Of a stretch of 31,739 nucleotides of DNA, positions 8,481 to 17,674 are shown one piece after another (the stretch's first letter is position 1; each line of letters starts with the position of its first letter). The position numbers and the translations under genes were made by a program. The notes beneath the pieces were generated by a model. It did no database searches, was not told the DNA's origin, and saw nothing but the letters and a program-made list of their open reading frames with translations. The DNA comes from Pseudomonadaceae bacterium UBA836 (GTDB taxonomy: Bacteria; Pseudomonadota; Gammaproteobacteria; Pseudomonadales; Pseudomonadaceae). Where the stretch lies: contig DBHE01000026.1 of assembly GCA_002296055.1 (NCBI GenBank), forward strand, positions 1 to 31,739. Direction: 5' to 3'.

Positions 8481-8934
8481 GGTTGTACCTGATCCAGCGC
8501 AGCAGCTCGCGCTGCAGTGCTCTGCGCTGTTGTGGGCTCAGCGTCAGTTGTGCCTGATACAGGGAGCTGCCAAGCGGGGCCAGCAATTCACTGCGCGGAC
8601 GCGGGTAATGCTGGCACAGGTAGTCAACCCAGGCCTGGCCGTATAGCCGTGTAGCGGCGGGGTTGCCGCGGCTTTTAAGGTGGCGCTTGAGTTGGGTGTT
8701 GAGCGCGGCGAGCCAGTCCTGATCTGTCAGGCTGTCCGGTACCTCCCAGATGATACGTTGAGCCTTCAGACGGCGGCGTTGGCGTTTGCGGTTGAGGATC
8801 AGCAGCAGCGGCACCAGCACCAGCAGGCTGACTAGCAACGCGGCCAGCAGCAGCCAGCCGGGGGCGGGTGGCCACCAGCCGATCGGCGGCGGCGGAGCCG
8901 GTAACAGCAGGCTCTCCTGCAGTGGGCTGCTCAT
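8473..8934 (-). CDS. DUF4381 family membrane protein of the MoxR/Bat operon
   Basis: A 153-residue protein: a proline-rich N terminus, one transmembrane helix (about 26-48) followed by a cluster of Lys/Arg (positive-inside, so the remainder is cytosolic), then a helical soluble domain. Size, topology and place between the DUF58 gene and batA match DUF4381 proteins, which occur almost only in such operons. The function is unknown; it is presumably a structural partner of the VWA proteins. It overlaps the DUF58 gene by 4 nt (ATGA) and batA by 8 nt. Confidence 0.83.
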   Translation of the reverse strand: MSSPLQESLLLPAPPPPIGWWPPAPGWLLLAALLVSLLVLVPLLLILNRKRQRRRLKAQRIIWEVPDSLTDQDWLAALNTQLKRHLKSRGNPAATRLYGQAWVDYLCQHYPRPRSELLAPLGSSLYQAQLTLSPQQRRALQRELLRWIRYNHV

Positions 8935-9881
8935 TGGGCGGCCGGGCGCGGGTGCCCGCTCAGGGTGTCGCGCAACTGCTCATGGGCCGGGTAGCGGGTA
9001 TCCAACGGCAGCAGACTGCAGCGCAGCCGCCGCGCCAGCCGCAACCAGGCCTGGCGCTGGGCGTTGAACTGGTTGGCGTAGTCAGTGCGTACGGTGTCCT
9101 GCCGGGTGTCCAGGGTCAGGTGGCGTCCGGCCTGGACAAAGTCCAGCGGGCCGAAGCGCGGTAGCTCGGCATCCAACGGATCGAAGACCGGCAGCAGGAT
9201 CACATCGTTATGGCCGGCCAGCGGCACCAGCAGGCTCTGGTTGAGACCGTCGATGGCCGCGTGATCACAGATGATGTACAGGATACTGCCGGGGCGAATG
9301 ATCTCGCGGCTATGACGCAGCGCGAGATTGAGCGACTCGGCGCCTGGCTCTTGCGGGTCGTGCTGCTCGGGGGCCAGGGTCTGGTTGGCCTGCACCAGCA
9401 GCTGCAGTAGTTTGAGCAGGGCCTTGCGATCGCGACGGGGGCGCACCTCGTGGCACTCGGCACCGCCAAACACCATGCCGCCCACGCGGTCGTGATGGGC
9501 TAGCGCGGTCCAGGCAATCAGGGCACAGGTTTCTGCCGCCAGCACGGATTTGAAGCAGCGCTGACTGCCGAAGAACAGCCGTGCGCTTTGCTCGCCGATC
9601 AGAAAGACCGGCCGCTCGCGCTCTTCGTTGAAGACTTTGGTGTGTACCTTCTGGCTGCGTGCGGTGACGCGCCAGTCGATGTTACGAATATCGTCGCCGG
9701 GCAAATAGGCGCGCACCTGGTCAAAGTCCACGCCGCGACCACGCAGGCGTGAGTTTTGCTGGCCCATCTGCCGGCTGCTGCGCACCGGTCGGCTGAACAG
9801 CGGCAGCTCATGGCAGTGCCTGCGGGTGGCCAGCAGGGCATCCAGGGTGGTGTGGATGGCCGGGTCGCTTGCGGCGCTCAT
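8931..9881 (-). CDS. DUF58 domain protein of the MoxR/Bat operon
   Basis: A 316-residue protein bearing the DUF58 signature RAYLPGDDIRNIDW at residues 57-70, followed by the conserved EERERPV segment (about 86-92). The C-terminal two thirds resemble a divergent VWA fold. No membrane helix is evident, so it is probably cytosolic. DUF58 proteins are encoded next to moxR in most bacteria that have the system, and are thought to act with the ATPase; no enzymatic activity is established. The start lies 5 nt after the moxR stop, and the end overlaps the next gene by 4 nt (ATGA). Confidence 0.9.
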   Translation of the reverse strand: MSAASDPAIHTTLDALLATRRHCHELPLFSRPVRSSRQMGQQNSRLRGRGVDFDQVRAYLPGDDIRNIDWRVTARSQKVHTKVFNEERERPVFLIGEQSARLFFGSQRCFKSVLAAETCALIAWTALAHHDRVGGMVFGGAECHEVRPRRDRKALLKLLQLLVQANQTLAPEQHDPQEPGAESLNLALRHSREIIRPGSILYIICDHAAIDGLNQSLLVPLAGHNDVILLPVFDPLDAELPRFGPLDFVQAGRHLTLDTRQDTVRTDYANQFNAQRQAWLRLARRLRCSLLPLDTRYPAHEQLRDTLSGHPRPAAQ

Positions 9882-9886
9882 GGGGC

Positions 9887-10846
9887 TCAGACTACCGGCA
9901 CCGAGTCGATCAGCAGGTTGATTGCCTGATCGCTGTCGATACCGGCGGCCTCGGCCTCAAAACTCAGCAACACGCGATGGCGCAGCACGTCGTGGGCGAT
10001 GGCCTGCACGTCTTCCGGGCTGACAAAGTCACGCCCGGCCAGCCAGGCGTGGGCGCGAGCGCAGCGGTCCAGGGCAATGGTGCCGCGCGGGCTGGCGCCC
10101 ATCTCCAGCCACTCGGCCAGCTGCGGGTTGTACTGGTCGGGGCGGCGGGTGGCCATGACCAGTTGGATCAGATACTCCTCCACCGCGTCGGCCATAAACA
10201 GCTCAAGCACTTCCTGCCGGGCCGCGAGAATGCACTGCTGGCTGATGCGCTCGGCAATGCGCGGCTCTTCTCCCCGGGCCTCACCTCTGGCCAGTTGCAG
10301 AATCTGCCGCTCAAGGGCCGCGTCGGGAAAGCCGATGCGCACGTGCATCAAGAAGCGGTCGAGCTGCGCCTCGGGCAGGGGATAAGTGCCTTCCTGCTCA
10401 ATCGGATTTTGCGTGGCCATCACCATAAACAGCTCAGGCAGGCCGTAGGTTTCGCGGCCGATACTCACCTGGCGCTCGGCCATGGCCTCGAGCAGGGCAG
10501 ATTGCACCTTGGCCGGCGCCCGGTTGATCTCGTCGGCCAGCACCAGGTGATGAAAAATGGGGCCCTGCTGAAAACTGAAGGTGGCGGTTTCCGGGTGGTA
10601 GACCTCGGTGCCGGTGATGTCGGCGGGCAGTAGGTCTGGGGTGAACTGAATACGGTGAAAATCCGCCTCGATACCCTCGGACAAGGCTTTGATGGCCTTG
10701 GTCTTGGCCAGGCCAGGAGCGCCTTCTACCAGTACGTGACCGCCCGCCAGCAAGCTGATGAGCATGCGGTCGATCAGATGTTCCTGACCAAAAATGTGTT
10801 GGCCCATAAAGGCCTTCAATTGCAGCAGGGAATCCCGGTGGGTCAT
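9887..10846 (-). CDS. moxR: MoxR-family AAA+ ATPase
   Basis: A 319-residue AAA+ ATPase from ATG 10846: Walker A GAPGLAKT (42-49), Walker B LVLADE (101-106), sensor-1 Asn147 in MATQNP, and the helical lid in the last third. MoxR ATPases act as chaperone-like activators of partner proteins with VWA domains, and here it heads an operon with two such partners. A GTG at 10870 in the same frame would add 8 residues (including a weakly conserved-looking NNGHH stretch); neither start has a strong ribosome-binding site, but the ATG has GGA 6 nt upstream. The 175-nt divergent region before gdhB must hold the operon promoter, although I could not identify a convincing one. Confidence 0.93.
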   Translation of the reverse strand: MTHRDSLLQLKAFMGQHIFGQEHLIDRMLISLLAGGHVLVEGAPGLAKTKAIKALSEGIEADFHRIQFTPDLLPADITGTEVYHPETATFSFQQGPIFHHLVLADEINRAPAKVQSALLEAMAERQVSIGRETYGLPELFMVMATQNPIEQEGTYPLPEAQLDRFLMHVRIGFPDAALERQILQLARGEARGEEPRIAERISQQCILAARQEVLELFMADAVEEYLIQLVMATRRPDQYNPQLAEWLEMGASPRGTIALDRCARAHAWLAGRDFVSPEDVQAIAHDVLRHRVLLSFEAEAAGIDSDQAINLLIDSVPVV

Positions 10847-11006
10847 GTGGTGTCCGTTGTTCTGAGGCACGGGCTGGAATCAGTGGATGTCACTTTAACG
10901 AAAAGCCCTTGGTCTAGACTATCCTCACAGAAAAAAACAGTGCATTGCGCGGTCTGGCCGGGGCAGGTGTAGCTGCCAAAACCGCCGACCCACTACACCC
11001 AATCCC

Positions 11007-11017
11007 GAGGAGGGAGG
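11007..11017 (+). promoter_or_regulatory. Strong ribosome-binding site of gdhB
   Basis: The purine run GAGGAGGGAGG contains two overlapping Shine-Dalgarno cores, 4 and about 7 nt before the ATG at 11022. It is much the strongest such site in the window and fixes the gdhB start, consistent with high translation of this very large enzyme. Confidence 0.8.
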
Positions 11018-11021
11018 CAAC

Positions 11022-14000
11022 ATGGCGCTGATTACGGCCAGTTCCAAGCAGGCGTTTATCGAGCAATTACAAACCCGCTTACAGGCGCTGGTACCACGCA
11101 GTGATCACGCTGCAGTGGCGCAGTTTTGCAGTCAGTTTTTCGGCATCGCGTCGCTGGCCGAGCTGGAAGTGCGGCAGGATACCGACCTGCTGGGATGCAC
11201 CCTGGCCGCTTGGCGTTTCTTTCAGCAACTGCCTGGGGGAGAGGTCAAGCTGCGGGTCTTCAACCCGGACACGGAGCAACACGGCTGGCAAAGTACCCAC
11301 AGCATTGTTGAGGTACTGCACGTTGACCTGCCGTTTTTGGTGGACTCGGTACGCATGGAGCTGACGCGTCAGGGGTACGCCATTCACAGCCTCTATAACA
11401 GCATCATGCAGGTGCAGCGCGACGAACAGGGGCAACTGCAGCAGCTACTGAGTACCAGCGGCAATGCCAGTGACGCGCGGGCCGAGTCGGTCATGTATAT
11501 CGAAATTGATCGGGCGACCAATACCGCCGATCTGAACGCCCTGCAAAGCGGCTTGCTGGCCGCGCTGGAGACTGTGCGCGCTACCGTGCAGGACTTTGCT
11601 GCGATGCGCGAGCGCGTGCAGGACCTGATTGGCCAGCTCGGCAGCCGTCGCAAGCAATACTTCTCGCGCGATGAGCGCGCCGAGGCGGTGGCTTTTCTGG
11701 AGTGGCTGCTGGAGGACCACTTTACCTTTCTGGGCTACGAGTGCTTTGCCATCAATGAGGGCTTGCCGGAGCAACGCCTTGGCTTGCGTGCCGACGCCAG
11801 CCTCGGCGCGCTGGCCCTGAATCCGCGTGATGAAAACCTGGAAGGTCTGCCGGAGACCGTTACGGCTTATCTGCAGGCACCATTGCTGCTGTCGTTCGCC
11901 AAAGCTTCTCAACTGAGCCGGGTGCATCGCCCGGCCTATCCGGACTACGTGTCGGTACGCGAAGTGGATGCCGATGGCAACGTGCTGCTGGAGCACCGTT
12001 TCATGGGCCTGTACACCTCACGGGTCTACTCGGCACTGGTGGACCACATCCCGCACGTGCGGCGCAAGGTGGCGCATGTGCGCGAGGTGTCCGGTTTTAT
12101 TCCGCGCAGCCATCTCGCCAAGGAGCTGGAGCAGGTGCTACAGGTACTGCCCCGTGACGATCTGTTCCAGACCCCGGTTGATGAGCTGGCACAAACGGCT
12201 ATTGCCATCGTGCAGATGCAGGAGCGTAACCAGATCAGGCTGTTCCTGCGCCGAGGCAACTACGGGCGTTTTTACTACTGCCTGGCTTTTGTGCCGCGGG
12301 ATGTCTACTCCACGGATATTCGCCGCACCATTCAGGAGGTGCTGACCCGCCGCGTAGAAGCCAGTGAAAGCGAGTTCTGGACCTACTTTTCCGAATCCAC
12401 CCTGGCGCGTACCCAGTTCATCCTGCGCGTTGATCCGACCAAGACCCTGGATATCGACCCCGTGAAAATTGAACAGGAAGTAGTGCGCGCCTGCCGCAAC
12501 TGGCAGGACGAGTTTCGTGATCGTCTGCTGGAGAGCCTCGGAGAGGCGCGGGCGACCGACGTGCTGGCGCACCTAGGCGATGGCTTTCCGCCGGGTTACA
12601 GCGATCGCTTTACGCCCGCCACCGGGGTGGTTGATTTGCAAACCCTGCTGGGGCTGACCGACGCGGCGCCGCTGGCCATGAGCTTTTACCAACCGCTGGC
12701 GCAGAAGCCCGGTGTGCTGCATTGCAAGCTCTACCACCTGAACGAATCACTGCCGTTGTCGGACGTGATTCCCGTGCTGGAAAACCTCGGCCTGCGCGTG
12801 CTGGGCGAGTTTCCTTTCCGCGTGGTGCAGTCTGACGGCACGCAGTTCTGGATTCATGACTTTGAGTTCACCTTTGGCGCCGGCGCCTCGCTGGATATTC
12901 AGGAGACCAACGCGTTGTTCCGCGACGCCTTTGCCGCGGTCTGGTCCGGACAGGCAGAAAACGACGCCTTCAACCGACTGGTGCTGCTGGCAGGGCTACC
13001 CTGGCGAGATGTGGCGTTGCTGCGCGCCTACGCGCGCTACCTTAAGCAGATTCGCTTGGGCTTTGAGCTGCCCTACATTGCCAGCACCTTAGTAGCCCAC
13101 GCGGACATCGCCCGCGAGCTGGTGCGGTTGTTTCGGACCCGCTTCTACTTGGCGCGCAAGCTCAGCGCCGACGACCTGGCGGACATGCAAGGCAAACTGG
13201 AGAAGGCGATTCTGGGCGCGCTGGATGACGTGGCGGTGCTGAACGAAGACCGCATTCTGCGCCGCTACCTGGACCTGATCAAAGCCACCTTGCGCACTAA
13301 CTTCTATCAAAATGACAACGAAGGCGAAGCACGCGAGTACCTCAGCCTTAAGTTTGACCCGACGCAGATTCCGGAACTGCCGCTGCCGCGCCCGATGTTC
13401 GAAATCTTTGTGTATTCGCCGCGCGTGGAAGGCGTGCACCTGCGCGGTGGCAAGGTCGCCCGCGGCGGGCTGCGCTGGTCCGACCGCGAGGAGGACTACC
13501 GCACCGAGGTGCTGGGGCTGGTTAAGGCCCAGCAGGTGAAAAACGCGGTTATCGTACCGGTCGGTGCCAAGGGCGGCTTTGTTCCACGCCGCCTGCCGGT
13601 GGGGGGGAGCCGCGACGAAGTACAGCAGGAGGCGATTGCCTGTTACCGGCTGTTTATCCAGGGCTTGCTGGATATCACCGACAATCTGGTCGACGGCAAG
13701 GTTGTACCGCCGGCCAACGTGGTGCGCCATGACGCCGACGACCCCTATCTGGTGGTGGCGGCTGACAAGGGCACGGCCACCTTCTCCGATATCGCCAATG
13801 AAATTGCGGCTGGTTACGGCTTTTGGCTCGGCGATGCGTTCGCCTCTGGTGGCTCTGCCGGGTACGACCACAAGAAGATGGGGATTACCGCGCGTGGCGC
13901 CTGGGTGTCGGTGCAGCGGCATTTCCGCGAGCTGGGGCTGAACGTGCAGACCGATCCGATCAGCGTGATCGGGATCGGCGACATGGCCGGCGACGTGTTC

Positions 14001-15890
14001 GGTAATGGTCTGCTGCAATCGCGCAGCCTGAAATTGGTGGCCGCGTTTAACCATCAGCATATCTTTATCGACCCCAATCCAGACCCGGAAGCCAGCTATC
14101 AGGAGCGTGAGCGCCTGTTTGCGCTGCCGCGCTCAAGCTGGACAGACTATGACAGCAGCCTGATCTCCGAAGGCGGTGGCGTGTTCGCCCGCAGTCTTAA
14201 GCAGATAACGCTGACGCCGCAAATGCGCGAGTGTTTCGCCATCGACGCCGAGCGTCTGACGCCCACCGAGCTGATCCATCAACTGCTTAAGGCGCCGGTC
14301 GACCTGATCTGGAACGGCGGCATTGGTACCTACGTCAAGGGCAGCATGGAGACCCACGCCGACGTGGGTGACAAGGCCAACGATGCCCTGCGCGTTAACG
14401 GCCGTGACCTGCGTTGCCGTGTGGTGGGTGAGGGCGGCAACCTGGGGCTGACCCAACTGGGCCGTATCGAGTTCTGCCTGGCCGGCGGTGCTCTCAATAC
14501 CGACTTTATCGACAATGCCGGTGGCGTTGACTGCTCCGACCATGAGGTCAATATCAAGATTCTGCTGAACGAGGTGGTCGCCGCTCAGGACATGACTGCC
14601 AAGCAGCGCAACACGTTACTGGCCAGCATGACCGACGCCGTTGCTGATCTGGTGCTGGCCAACAACTACAAGCAGACCCAGGCGATCAGCCTGGCGCAGC
14701 GTCAGGCAGCGCAGACCATGGGCGAGTATCAGCGCTTTATCAGCGCGATGGAGAGCAGCGGCAAGCTCAACCGCGCGCTGGAGTTCATTCCTGATGACGA
14801 GCAGCTGGCAGAACGCAAGGCTAACGGCAAGGGCCTGACCCGCGCCGAGCTGTCGGTGCTGATTTCCTATTCCAAGGCGGACCTGAAAGAAGCGCTGGTC
14901 GCCTCTGATGTACCCGAGGATCCGTACCTGGCGCGTGAACTGGAGACGGCCTTTCCGCAGGTGCTGCTCAAGCGGCATGCCAAGGCATTGGCCAGCCACC
15001 GCTTGCATCGGGAGATTGTTTCCACCCAGCTGGCCAACAATTTGGTGAACCACATGGGGATCACCTTTCTGCGCCGGCTGGTGCAGTCTACCGGTGCCAG
15101 CATCAGTGACGTAGCACGCGCCTGGGTGGTCGCGCGCGATGTATTCCATCTGCAGACCCACTTTGCCGGCATCGAGGCGCTGGATCATCAGGTACCCGCT
15201 GACGTTCAGCTGGAGCTGATGGATGAGCTGATGCGCCTTGGTCGGCGGGCCAGCCGCTGGTTTATTCGCAACCGTCGCGCGCAATTGTTGCCCGAGCGCG
15301 AGGTGGAACACTTTGCGCCCTGTGTGAAAACCCTGGCCGAGCGTTTTGACCAGTTGCTTGAAGGTGATGTGCGTGAGCTGTGGGAAGCGCGCTTCAATCG
15401 TTATGTGGAAACCGGCGTGCCGGAGGACATTGCCCGTGTGGTCGCCGGTACCGGCCATGCCTATACACTACTTGGCATCGTTGAAGCGGCGGACGCAACC
15501 GGGCAGAATGCCGAGCGCGTAGCGCAGGTGTTCTTTGCTTTGGGTAGCGAACTGCAGTTGCCCTGGTTCAGCCAGCAGGTGACCAGCCTGCCGGTCGACA
15601 ACCACTGGCAGGCGCTGGCCCGCGAGAGCTACCGCGATGACCTGGATTGGCAGGTGCGCAGTATGACAGTCGCTGCTCTGCAGGGCGCTGATGACCAGCA
15701 GCCGGTTGAAACCCTGGTTGCCGACTGGATTAGCCGTAATCAGGCGCTGGTGCAGCGCTGGCAGGCGATGTTGGCTGAGCTGCGCAGCGTTGGCGCTGGT
15801 GACTATGCGATTGTTGCCGTAGCCATGCGAGAGCTGCTTGACTTGGCGCAGCACGCGCGTCACCACGGCGGTGACGCTGACGCCGATTAG
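11022..15890 (+). CDS. gdhB: NAD-dependent glutamate dehydrogenase, large (about 180 kDa) class
   Basis: A 1622-residue protein of the large NAD-GDH family (P. aeruginosa and Streptomyces types are about 1620-1650 residues). It converts glutamate plus NAD+ to 2-oxoglutarate, ammonium and NADH, for catabolism of glutamate and of arginine. The N-terminal half holds the ACT-like regulatory segments typical of the class. The catalytic region includes GGLRWSDR at 815-822 followed by the Lys-rich stretch through KGG at 850-852, and the nucleotide-binding motif GDMAGDVFGNG near 985-995. A long C-terminal helical region follows. No break or frameshift is visible. In pseudomonads this enzyme is allosterically controlled (for example by arginine or citrate); the sequence alone does not show which effectors apply here. 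Confidence 0.95.
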   Translation: MALITASSKQAFIEQLQTRLQALVPRSDHAAVAQFCSQFFGIASLAELEVRQDTDLLGCTLAAWRFFQQLPGGEVKLRVFNPDTEQHGWQSTHSIVEVLHVDLPFLVDSVRMELTRQGYAIHSLYNSIMQVQRDEQGQLQQLLSTSGNASDARAESVMYIEIDRATNTADLNALQSGLLAALETVRATVQDFAAMRERVQDLIGQLGSRRKQYFSRDERAEAVAFLEWLLEDHFTFLGYECFAINEGLPEQRLGLRADASLGALALNPRDENLEGLPETVTAYLQAPLLLSFAKASQLSRVHRPAYPDYVSVREVDADGNVLLEHRFMGLYTSRVYSALVDHIPHVRRKVAHVREVSGFIPRSHLAKELEQVLQVLPRDDLFQTPVDELAQTAIAIVQMQERNQIRLFLRRGNYGRFYYCLAFVPRDVYSTDIRRTIQEVLTRRVEASESEFWTYFSESTLARTQFILRVDPTKTLDIDPVKIEQEVVRACRNWQDEFRDRLLESLGEARATDVLAHLGDGFPPGYSDRFTPATGVVDLQTLLGLTDAAPLAMSFYQPLAQKPGVLHCKLYHLNESLPLSDVIPVLENLGLRVLGEFPFRVVQSDGTQFWIHDFEFTFGAGASLDIQETNALFRDAFAAVWSGQAENDAFNRLVLLAGLPWRDVALLRAYARYLKQIRLGFELPYIASTLVAHADIARELVRLFRTRFYLARKLSADDLADMQGKLEKAILGALDDVAVLNEDRILRRYLDLIKATLRTNFYQNDNEGEAREYLSLKFDPTQIPELPLPRPMFEIFVYSPRVEGVHLRGGKVARGGLRWSDREEDYRTEVLGLVKAQQVKNAVIVPVGAKGGFVPRRLPVGGSRDEVQQEAIACYRLFIQGLLDITDNLVDGKVVPPANVVRHDADDPYLVVAADKGTATFSDIANEIAAGYGFWLGDAFASGGSAGYDHKKMGITARGAWVSVQRHFRELGLNVQTDPISVIGIGDMAGDVFGNGLLQSRSLKLVAAFNHQHIFIDPNPDPEASYQERERLFALPRSSWTDYDSSLISEGGGVFARSLKQITLTPQMRECFAIDAERLTPTELIHQLLKAPVDLIWNGGIGTYVKGSMETHADVGDKANDALRVNGRDLRCRVVGEGGNLGLTQLGRIEFCLAGGALNTDFIDNAGGVDCSDHEVNIKILLNEVVAAQDMTAKQRNTLLASMTDAVADLVLANNYKQTQAISLAQRQAAQTMGEYQRFISAMESSGKLNRALEFIPDDEQLAERKANGKGLTRAELSVLISYSKADLKEALVASDVPEDPYLARELETAFPQVLLKRHAKALASHRLHREIVSTQLANNLVNHMGITFLRRLVQSTGASISDVARAWVVARDVFHLQTHFAGIEALDHQVPADVQLELMDELMRLGRRASRWFIRNRRAQLLPEREVEHFAPCVKTLAERFDQLLEGDVRELWEARFNRYVETGVPEDIARVVAGTGHAYTLLGIVEAADATGQNAERVAQVFFALGSELQLPWFSQQVTSLPVDNHWQALARESYRDDLDWQVRSMTVAALQGADDQQPVETLVADWISRNQALVQRWQAMLAELRSVGAGDYAIVAVAMRELLDLAQHARHHGGDADAD

Positions 15891-15927
15891 GCGTGTGCTG
15901 TTTGCTGATCTGCGCAGCGATGCGACG

Positions 15928-15950
15928 CCGGGCGGCAGCCGCTGGCCCGG
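15928..15950 (+). terminator. Possible weak hairpin after gdhB
   Basis: CCGGGC at 15928-15933 pairs with GCCCGG at 15945-15950 around an 11-nt loop that can itself fold. It follows the gdhB stop by 37 nt and precedes the DUF2835 gene. There is no clear U-tract (only scattered T residues), so it could be an attenuating or processing structure and not a true terminator. Confidence 0.3.
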
Positions 15951-15983
15951 TGTCTGGTTATTACCTCTGTGACAGAAGACAGC

Positions 15984-16208
15984 ATGCAACAACTTATTCT
16001 CGACCTCGCCTTGCCTGCAGAGCGCTATCTGGCCTGGTATCAGGGGCACGCCGAGCGGGTCAGTATGATCAGCCGTGATGGCCGCAGGGTAAGCCTGCCG
16101 GCGCATCATCTGCGGCCCTTTCTCACCCACCAGGGTGTGTATGGCAGTTTTGTGCTGCAGTTCACCGACGAGGGCAAGTTGATCAAGCTCGAACGTCTGG
16201 AGGACTGA
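15984..16208 (+). CDS. DUF2835 family small protein
   Basis: A 74-residue protein of unknown function. It fits the DUF2835 family: an N-terminal beta strand rich in Leu/Ile, a YLAWYQG segment, and a C-terminal block around [11 protein letters not shown] ending in a KLERL-like strand. The fold is probably a small beta barrel. The ATG at 15984 is preferred; a GTG at 15969 would add five residues with no better ribosome-binding site. Sitting directly between gdhB and pyrD is, to my knowledge, typical of pseudomonads. No catalytic residues are recognisable. Confidence 0.75.
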   Translation: MQQLILDLALPAERYLAWYQGHAERVSMISRDGRRVSLPAHHLRPFLTHQGVYGSFVLQFTDEGKLIKLERLED

Positions 16209-16213
16209 TCGGG

Positions 16214-16219
16214 TATACT
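16214..16219 (+). promoter_or_regulatory. Candidate -10 element for pyrD
   Basis: TATACT, a 5/6 match to the sigma-70 -10 consensus, lies 33 nt before the pyrD start. No good -35 hexamer sits at 16-18 nt spacing (GAACGT at 16191-16196 is poor), so the assignment is tentative. Confidence 0.35.
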
Positions 16220-16252
16220 CTGGCCCCTGAATTTTCTGCCCCGGATGCCGCC

Positions 16253-17278
16253 ATGTACGATTTGCTTCGCTCGCTGATGTTTCGCCTGCCTGCAGAAACC
16301 TCCCACGACCTCGCTCTGGACATGATTGGTGCCGCTGGGCGCCTGCGCCTTGCTGGCAAGCTGGCCCGACCGGTGCCCTCGCAGCCGGTACAGGTGATGG
16401 GCCTGACCTTTGACAACCCGGTAGGGCTGGCGGCGGGGCTGGACAAGAATGCGATCGCCGTGGACGGCTTGGCTGCGTTGGGTTTCGGTTCTATTGAGGT
16501 GGGTACCGTGACGCCTCGCCCGCAAGCGGGTAACCCCAAGCCACGCTTGTTCCGCTTGACCGATCAGCTCGCCATCATCAACCGCTTCGGTTTCAACAAC
16601 CAGGGCGTGGATGCCATGCTCGAGCGCCTGGCAGGTGTCCGGTATGAGGGCGTGCTGGGTATCAACATTGGCAAGAATGCGGTCACCCCGGTTGAGAATG
16701 CCGTGGATGATTACCTGTATTGCCTGCGGAAGGTGTATGACCGCGCCAGCTACGTCACGGTTAATCTGTCTTCGCCCAACACCCCTGGCCTGCGCACGCT
16801 GCAGTACGGCGAGGCGTTGAAAGTACTGCTTGGGCAGATCAAACAATCTCAACAGAAACTGGCAGCCGAGCGCGGCCGTTATGTACCCATTGCCATCAAG
16901 ATCGCGCCGGACATGACGCCTGAGGAGGTGGCGCTGGTTGGCGCGACCTTGCTGGAGGAAGGGATGGATGCGGTGATTGCCACCAACACCACGCTTGACC
17001 GCAGCGCGGTCGCGGAGTCGCCGTACGCCGAGGAAGCGGGTGGGTTGTCTGGTGCGCCGCTGACAGACATGTCTACCGAGGTGATCCGTCTGTTGGCCGA
17101 CGAGCTGAAAGGGCGCATGCCGATTATCGGTGTGGGCGGCATTTTCAGCGGTGCCGATGCGGCAGAAAAGATCGCTGCCGGCGCCAGTCTGGTGCAGCTG
17201 TACAGTGGCTTTATCTACCGCGGGCCGGAGCTGATTCGCGAGTGTGCCGATGCGATTGCGGTAATGCCGGGGCGCTAA
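16253..17278 (+). CDS. pyrD: Dihydroorotate dehydrogenase, quinone-dependent (class 2)
   Basis: A 341-residue flavoprotein (E. coli PyrD is 336) that oxidises dihydroorotate to orotate, passing electrons to ubiquinone: the fourth step of pyrimidine synthesis, on the inner face of the cytoplasmic membrane. The N-terminal helical segment (residues 1-35, Leu/Arg rich) is the class 2 membrane-binding and quinone-channel region. The catalytic base is Ser174 in [11 protein letters not shown], which is class 2 (class 1 uses Cys). FMN-phosphate-binding glycines occur in VGGIFSG near the C terminus. The gene is followed immediately by a strong hairpin. Confidence 0.96.
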   Translation: MYDLLRSLMFRLPAETSHDLALDMIGAAGRLRLAGKLARPVPSQPVQVMGLTFDNPVGLAAGLDKNAIAVDGLAALGFGSIEVGTVTPRPQAGNPKPRLFRLTDQLAIINRFGFNNQGVDAMLERLAGVRYEGVLGINIGKNAVTPVENAVDDYLYCLRKVYDRASYVTVNLSSPNTPGLRTLQYGEALKVLLGQIKQSQQKLAAERGRYVPIAIKIAPDMTPEEVALVGATLLEEGMDAVIATNTTLDRSAVAESPYAEEAGGLSGAPLTDMSTEVIRLLADELKGRMPIIGVGGIFSGADAAEKIAAGASLVQLYSGFIYRGPELIRECADAIAVMPGR

Positions 17279-17306
17279 AAATGGAAGCCCCCGCAGAGCG
17301 GGGGCT
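17277..17306. terminator. Shared terminator hairpin between pyrD and rmf
   Basis: A perfect 9-bp stem, AGCCCCCGC (17286-17294) and GCGGGGGCT (17298-17306), with a 3-nt loop. On the minus strand it is followed, after 4 nt, by five T residues (17281-17277), so it fits best as the rmf terminator. On the plus strand it follows the pyrD stop codon by 7 nt but has no T-tract; an adjacent GGGCCC-gctt-GGGCCC repeat (17311-17326) could add structure. Confidence 0.7.
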
Positions 17307-17373
17307 GGATGGGCCCGCTTGGGCCCGGCGCTGTGGGCGAGCGCCTTGGGGAAAATTGATAAACAGCTGAGGC

Positions 17374-17589
17374 TTAGCCTACGGCGTGCATCTCGTTGAG
17401 ACGATGTACTCCCGAGATGCCGGTATAGCCATCCCAACGGTCCGCGCGACCTTCACGCCAACCATTGATCCAATTCTGGCGGGTAGAGGGGTTGTTAAAA
17501 GGGCAGGTGTCCTGGGATTTGCCACTCACTCCATGCTGGTAACCGCGTTGAAATGCTCGCTCCATCGGATCACGCTTGAGTCTTCTCAT
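17374..17589 (-). CDS. rmf: Ribosome modulation factor (ribosome hibernation)
   Basis: A 71-residue basic protein recognisable as RMF from the core segment AFQRGYQHGVSGKS (12-25) followed by a Cys-Pro-Phe and the GWREGR motif (43-48). RMF binds the 30S platform in stationary phase and, with HPF, turns 70S ribosomes into inactive 100S dimers. It is longer than the 55-residue E. coli protein mainly at the C terminus, as is usual in pseudomonads. The ATG at 17589 has AGGA about 9 nt upstream. It is divergent from rlmKL; the region between them is unusually structured. Confidence 0.93.
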   Translation of the reverse strand: MRRLKRDPMERAFQRGYQHGVSGKSQDTCPFNNPSTRQNWINGWREGRADRWDGYTGISGVHRLNEMHAVG

Positions 17590-17620
17590 AAGTTGGCGTC
17601 CTCGCTTGCTATGACATGGT

Positions 17621-17642
17621 CGGAGCGACCGAAGTCGCTCCG
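17621..17642. repeat. REP-like palindrome 1 (rmf-rlmKL intergenic)
   Basis: A perfect 9-bp inverted repeat, CGGAGCGAC and GTCGCTCCG, around a CGAA tetraloop. The GGAGCG-type palindrome resembles the REP elements that are scattered through Pseudomonas intergenic regions, but copy number in this genome cannot be judged here. It lies 32 nt upstream of the rmf start, so it could also be part of the rmf 5' leader. Confidence 0.6.
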
Positions 17643-17649
17643 CAATCGG

Positions 17650-17674
17650 AGCGTAGCCATGGATCGGCTACGCT
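17650..17674. repeat. REP-like palindrome 2 (rmf-rlmKL intergenic)
   Basis: A perfect 9-bp inverted repeat, AGCGTAGCC and GGCTACGCT, with a 7-nt loop, starting 8 nt after the first palindrome. The same GGAGCG hexamer opens both elements (17622 and 17648). The pair may be a REP doublet or a structured leader of one of the flanking genes. Confidence 0.6.
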
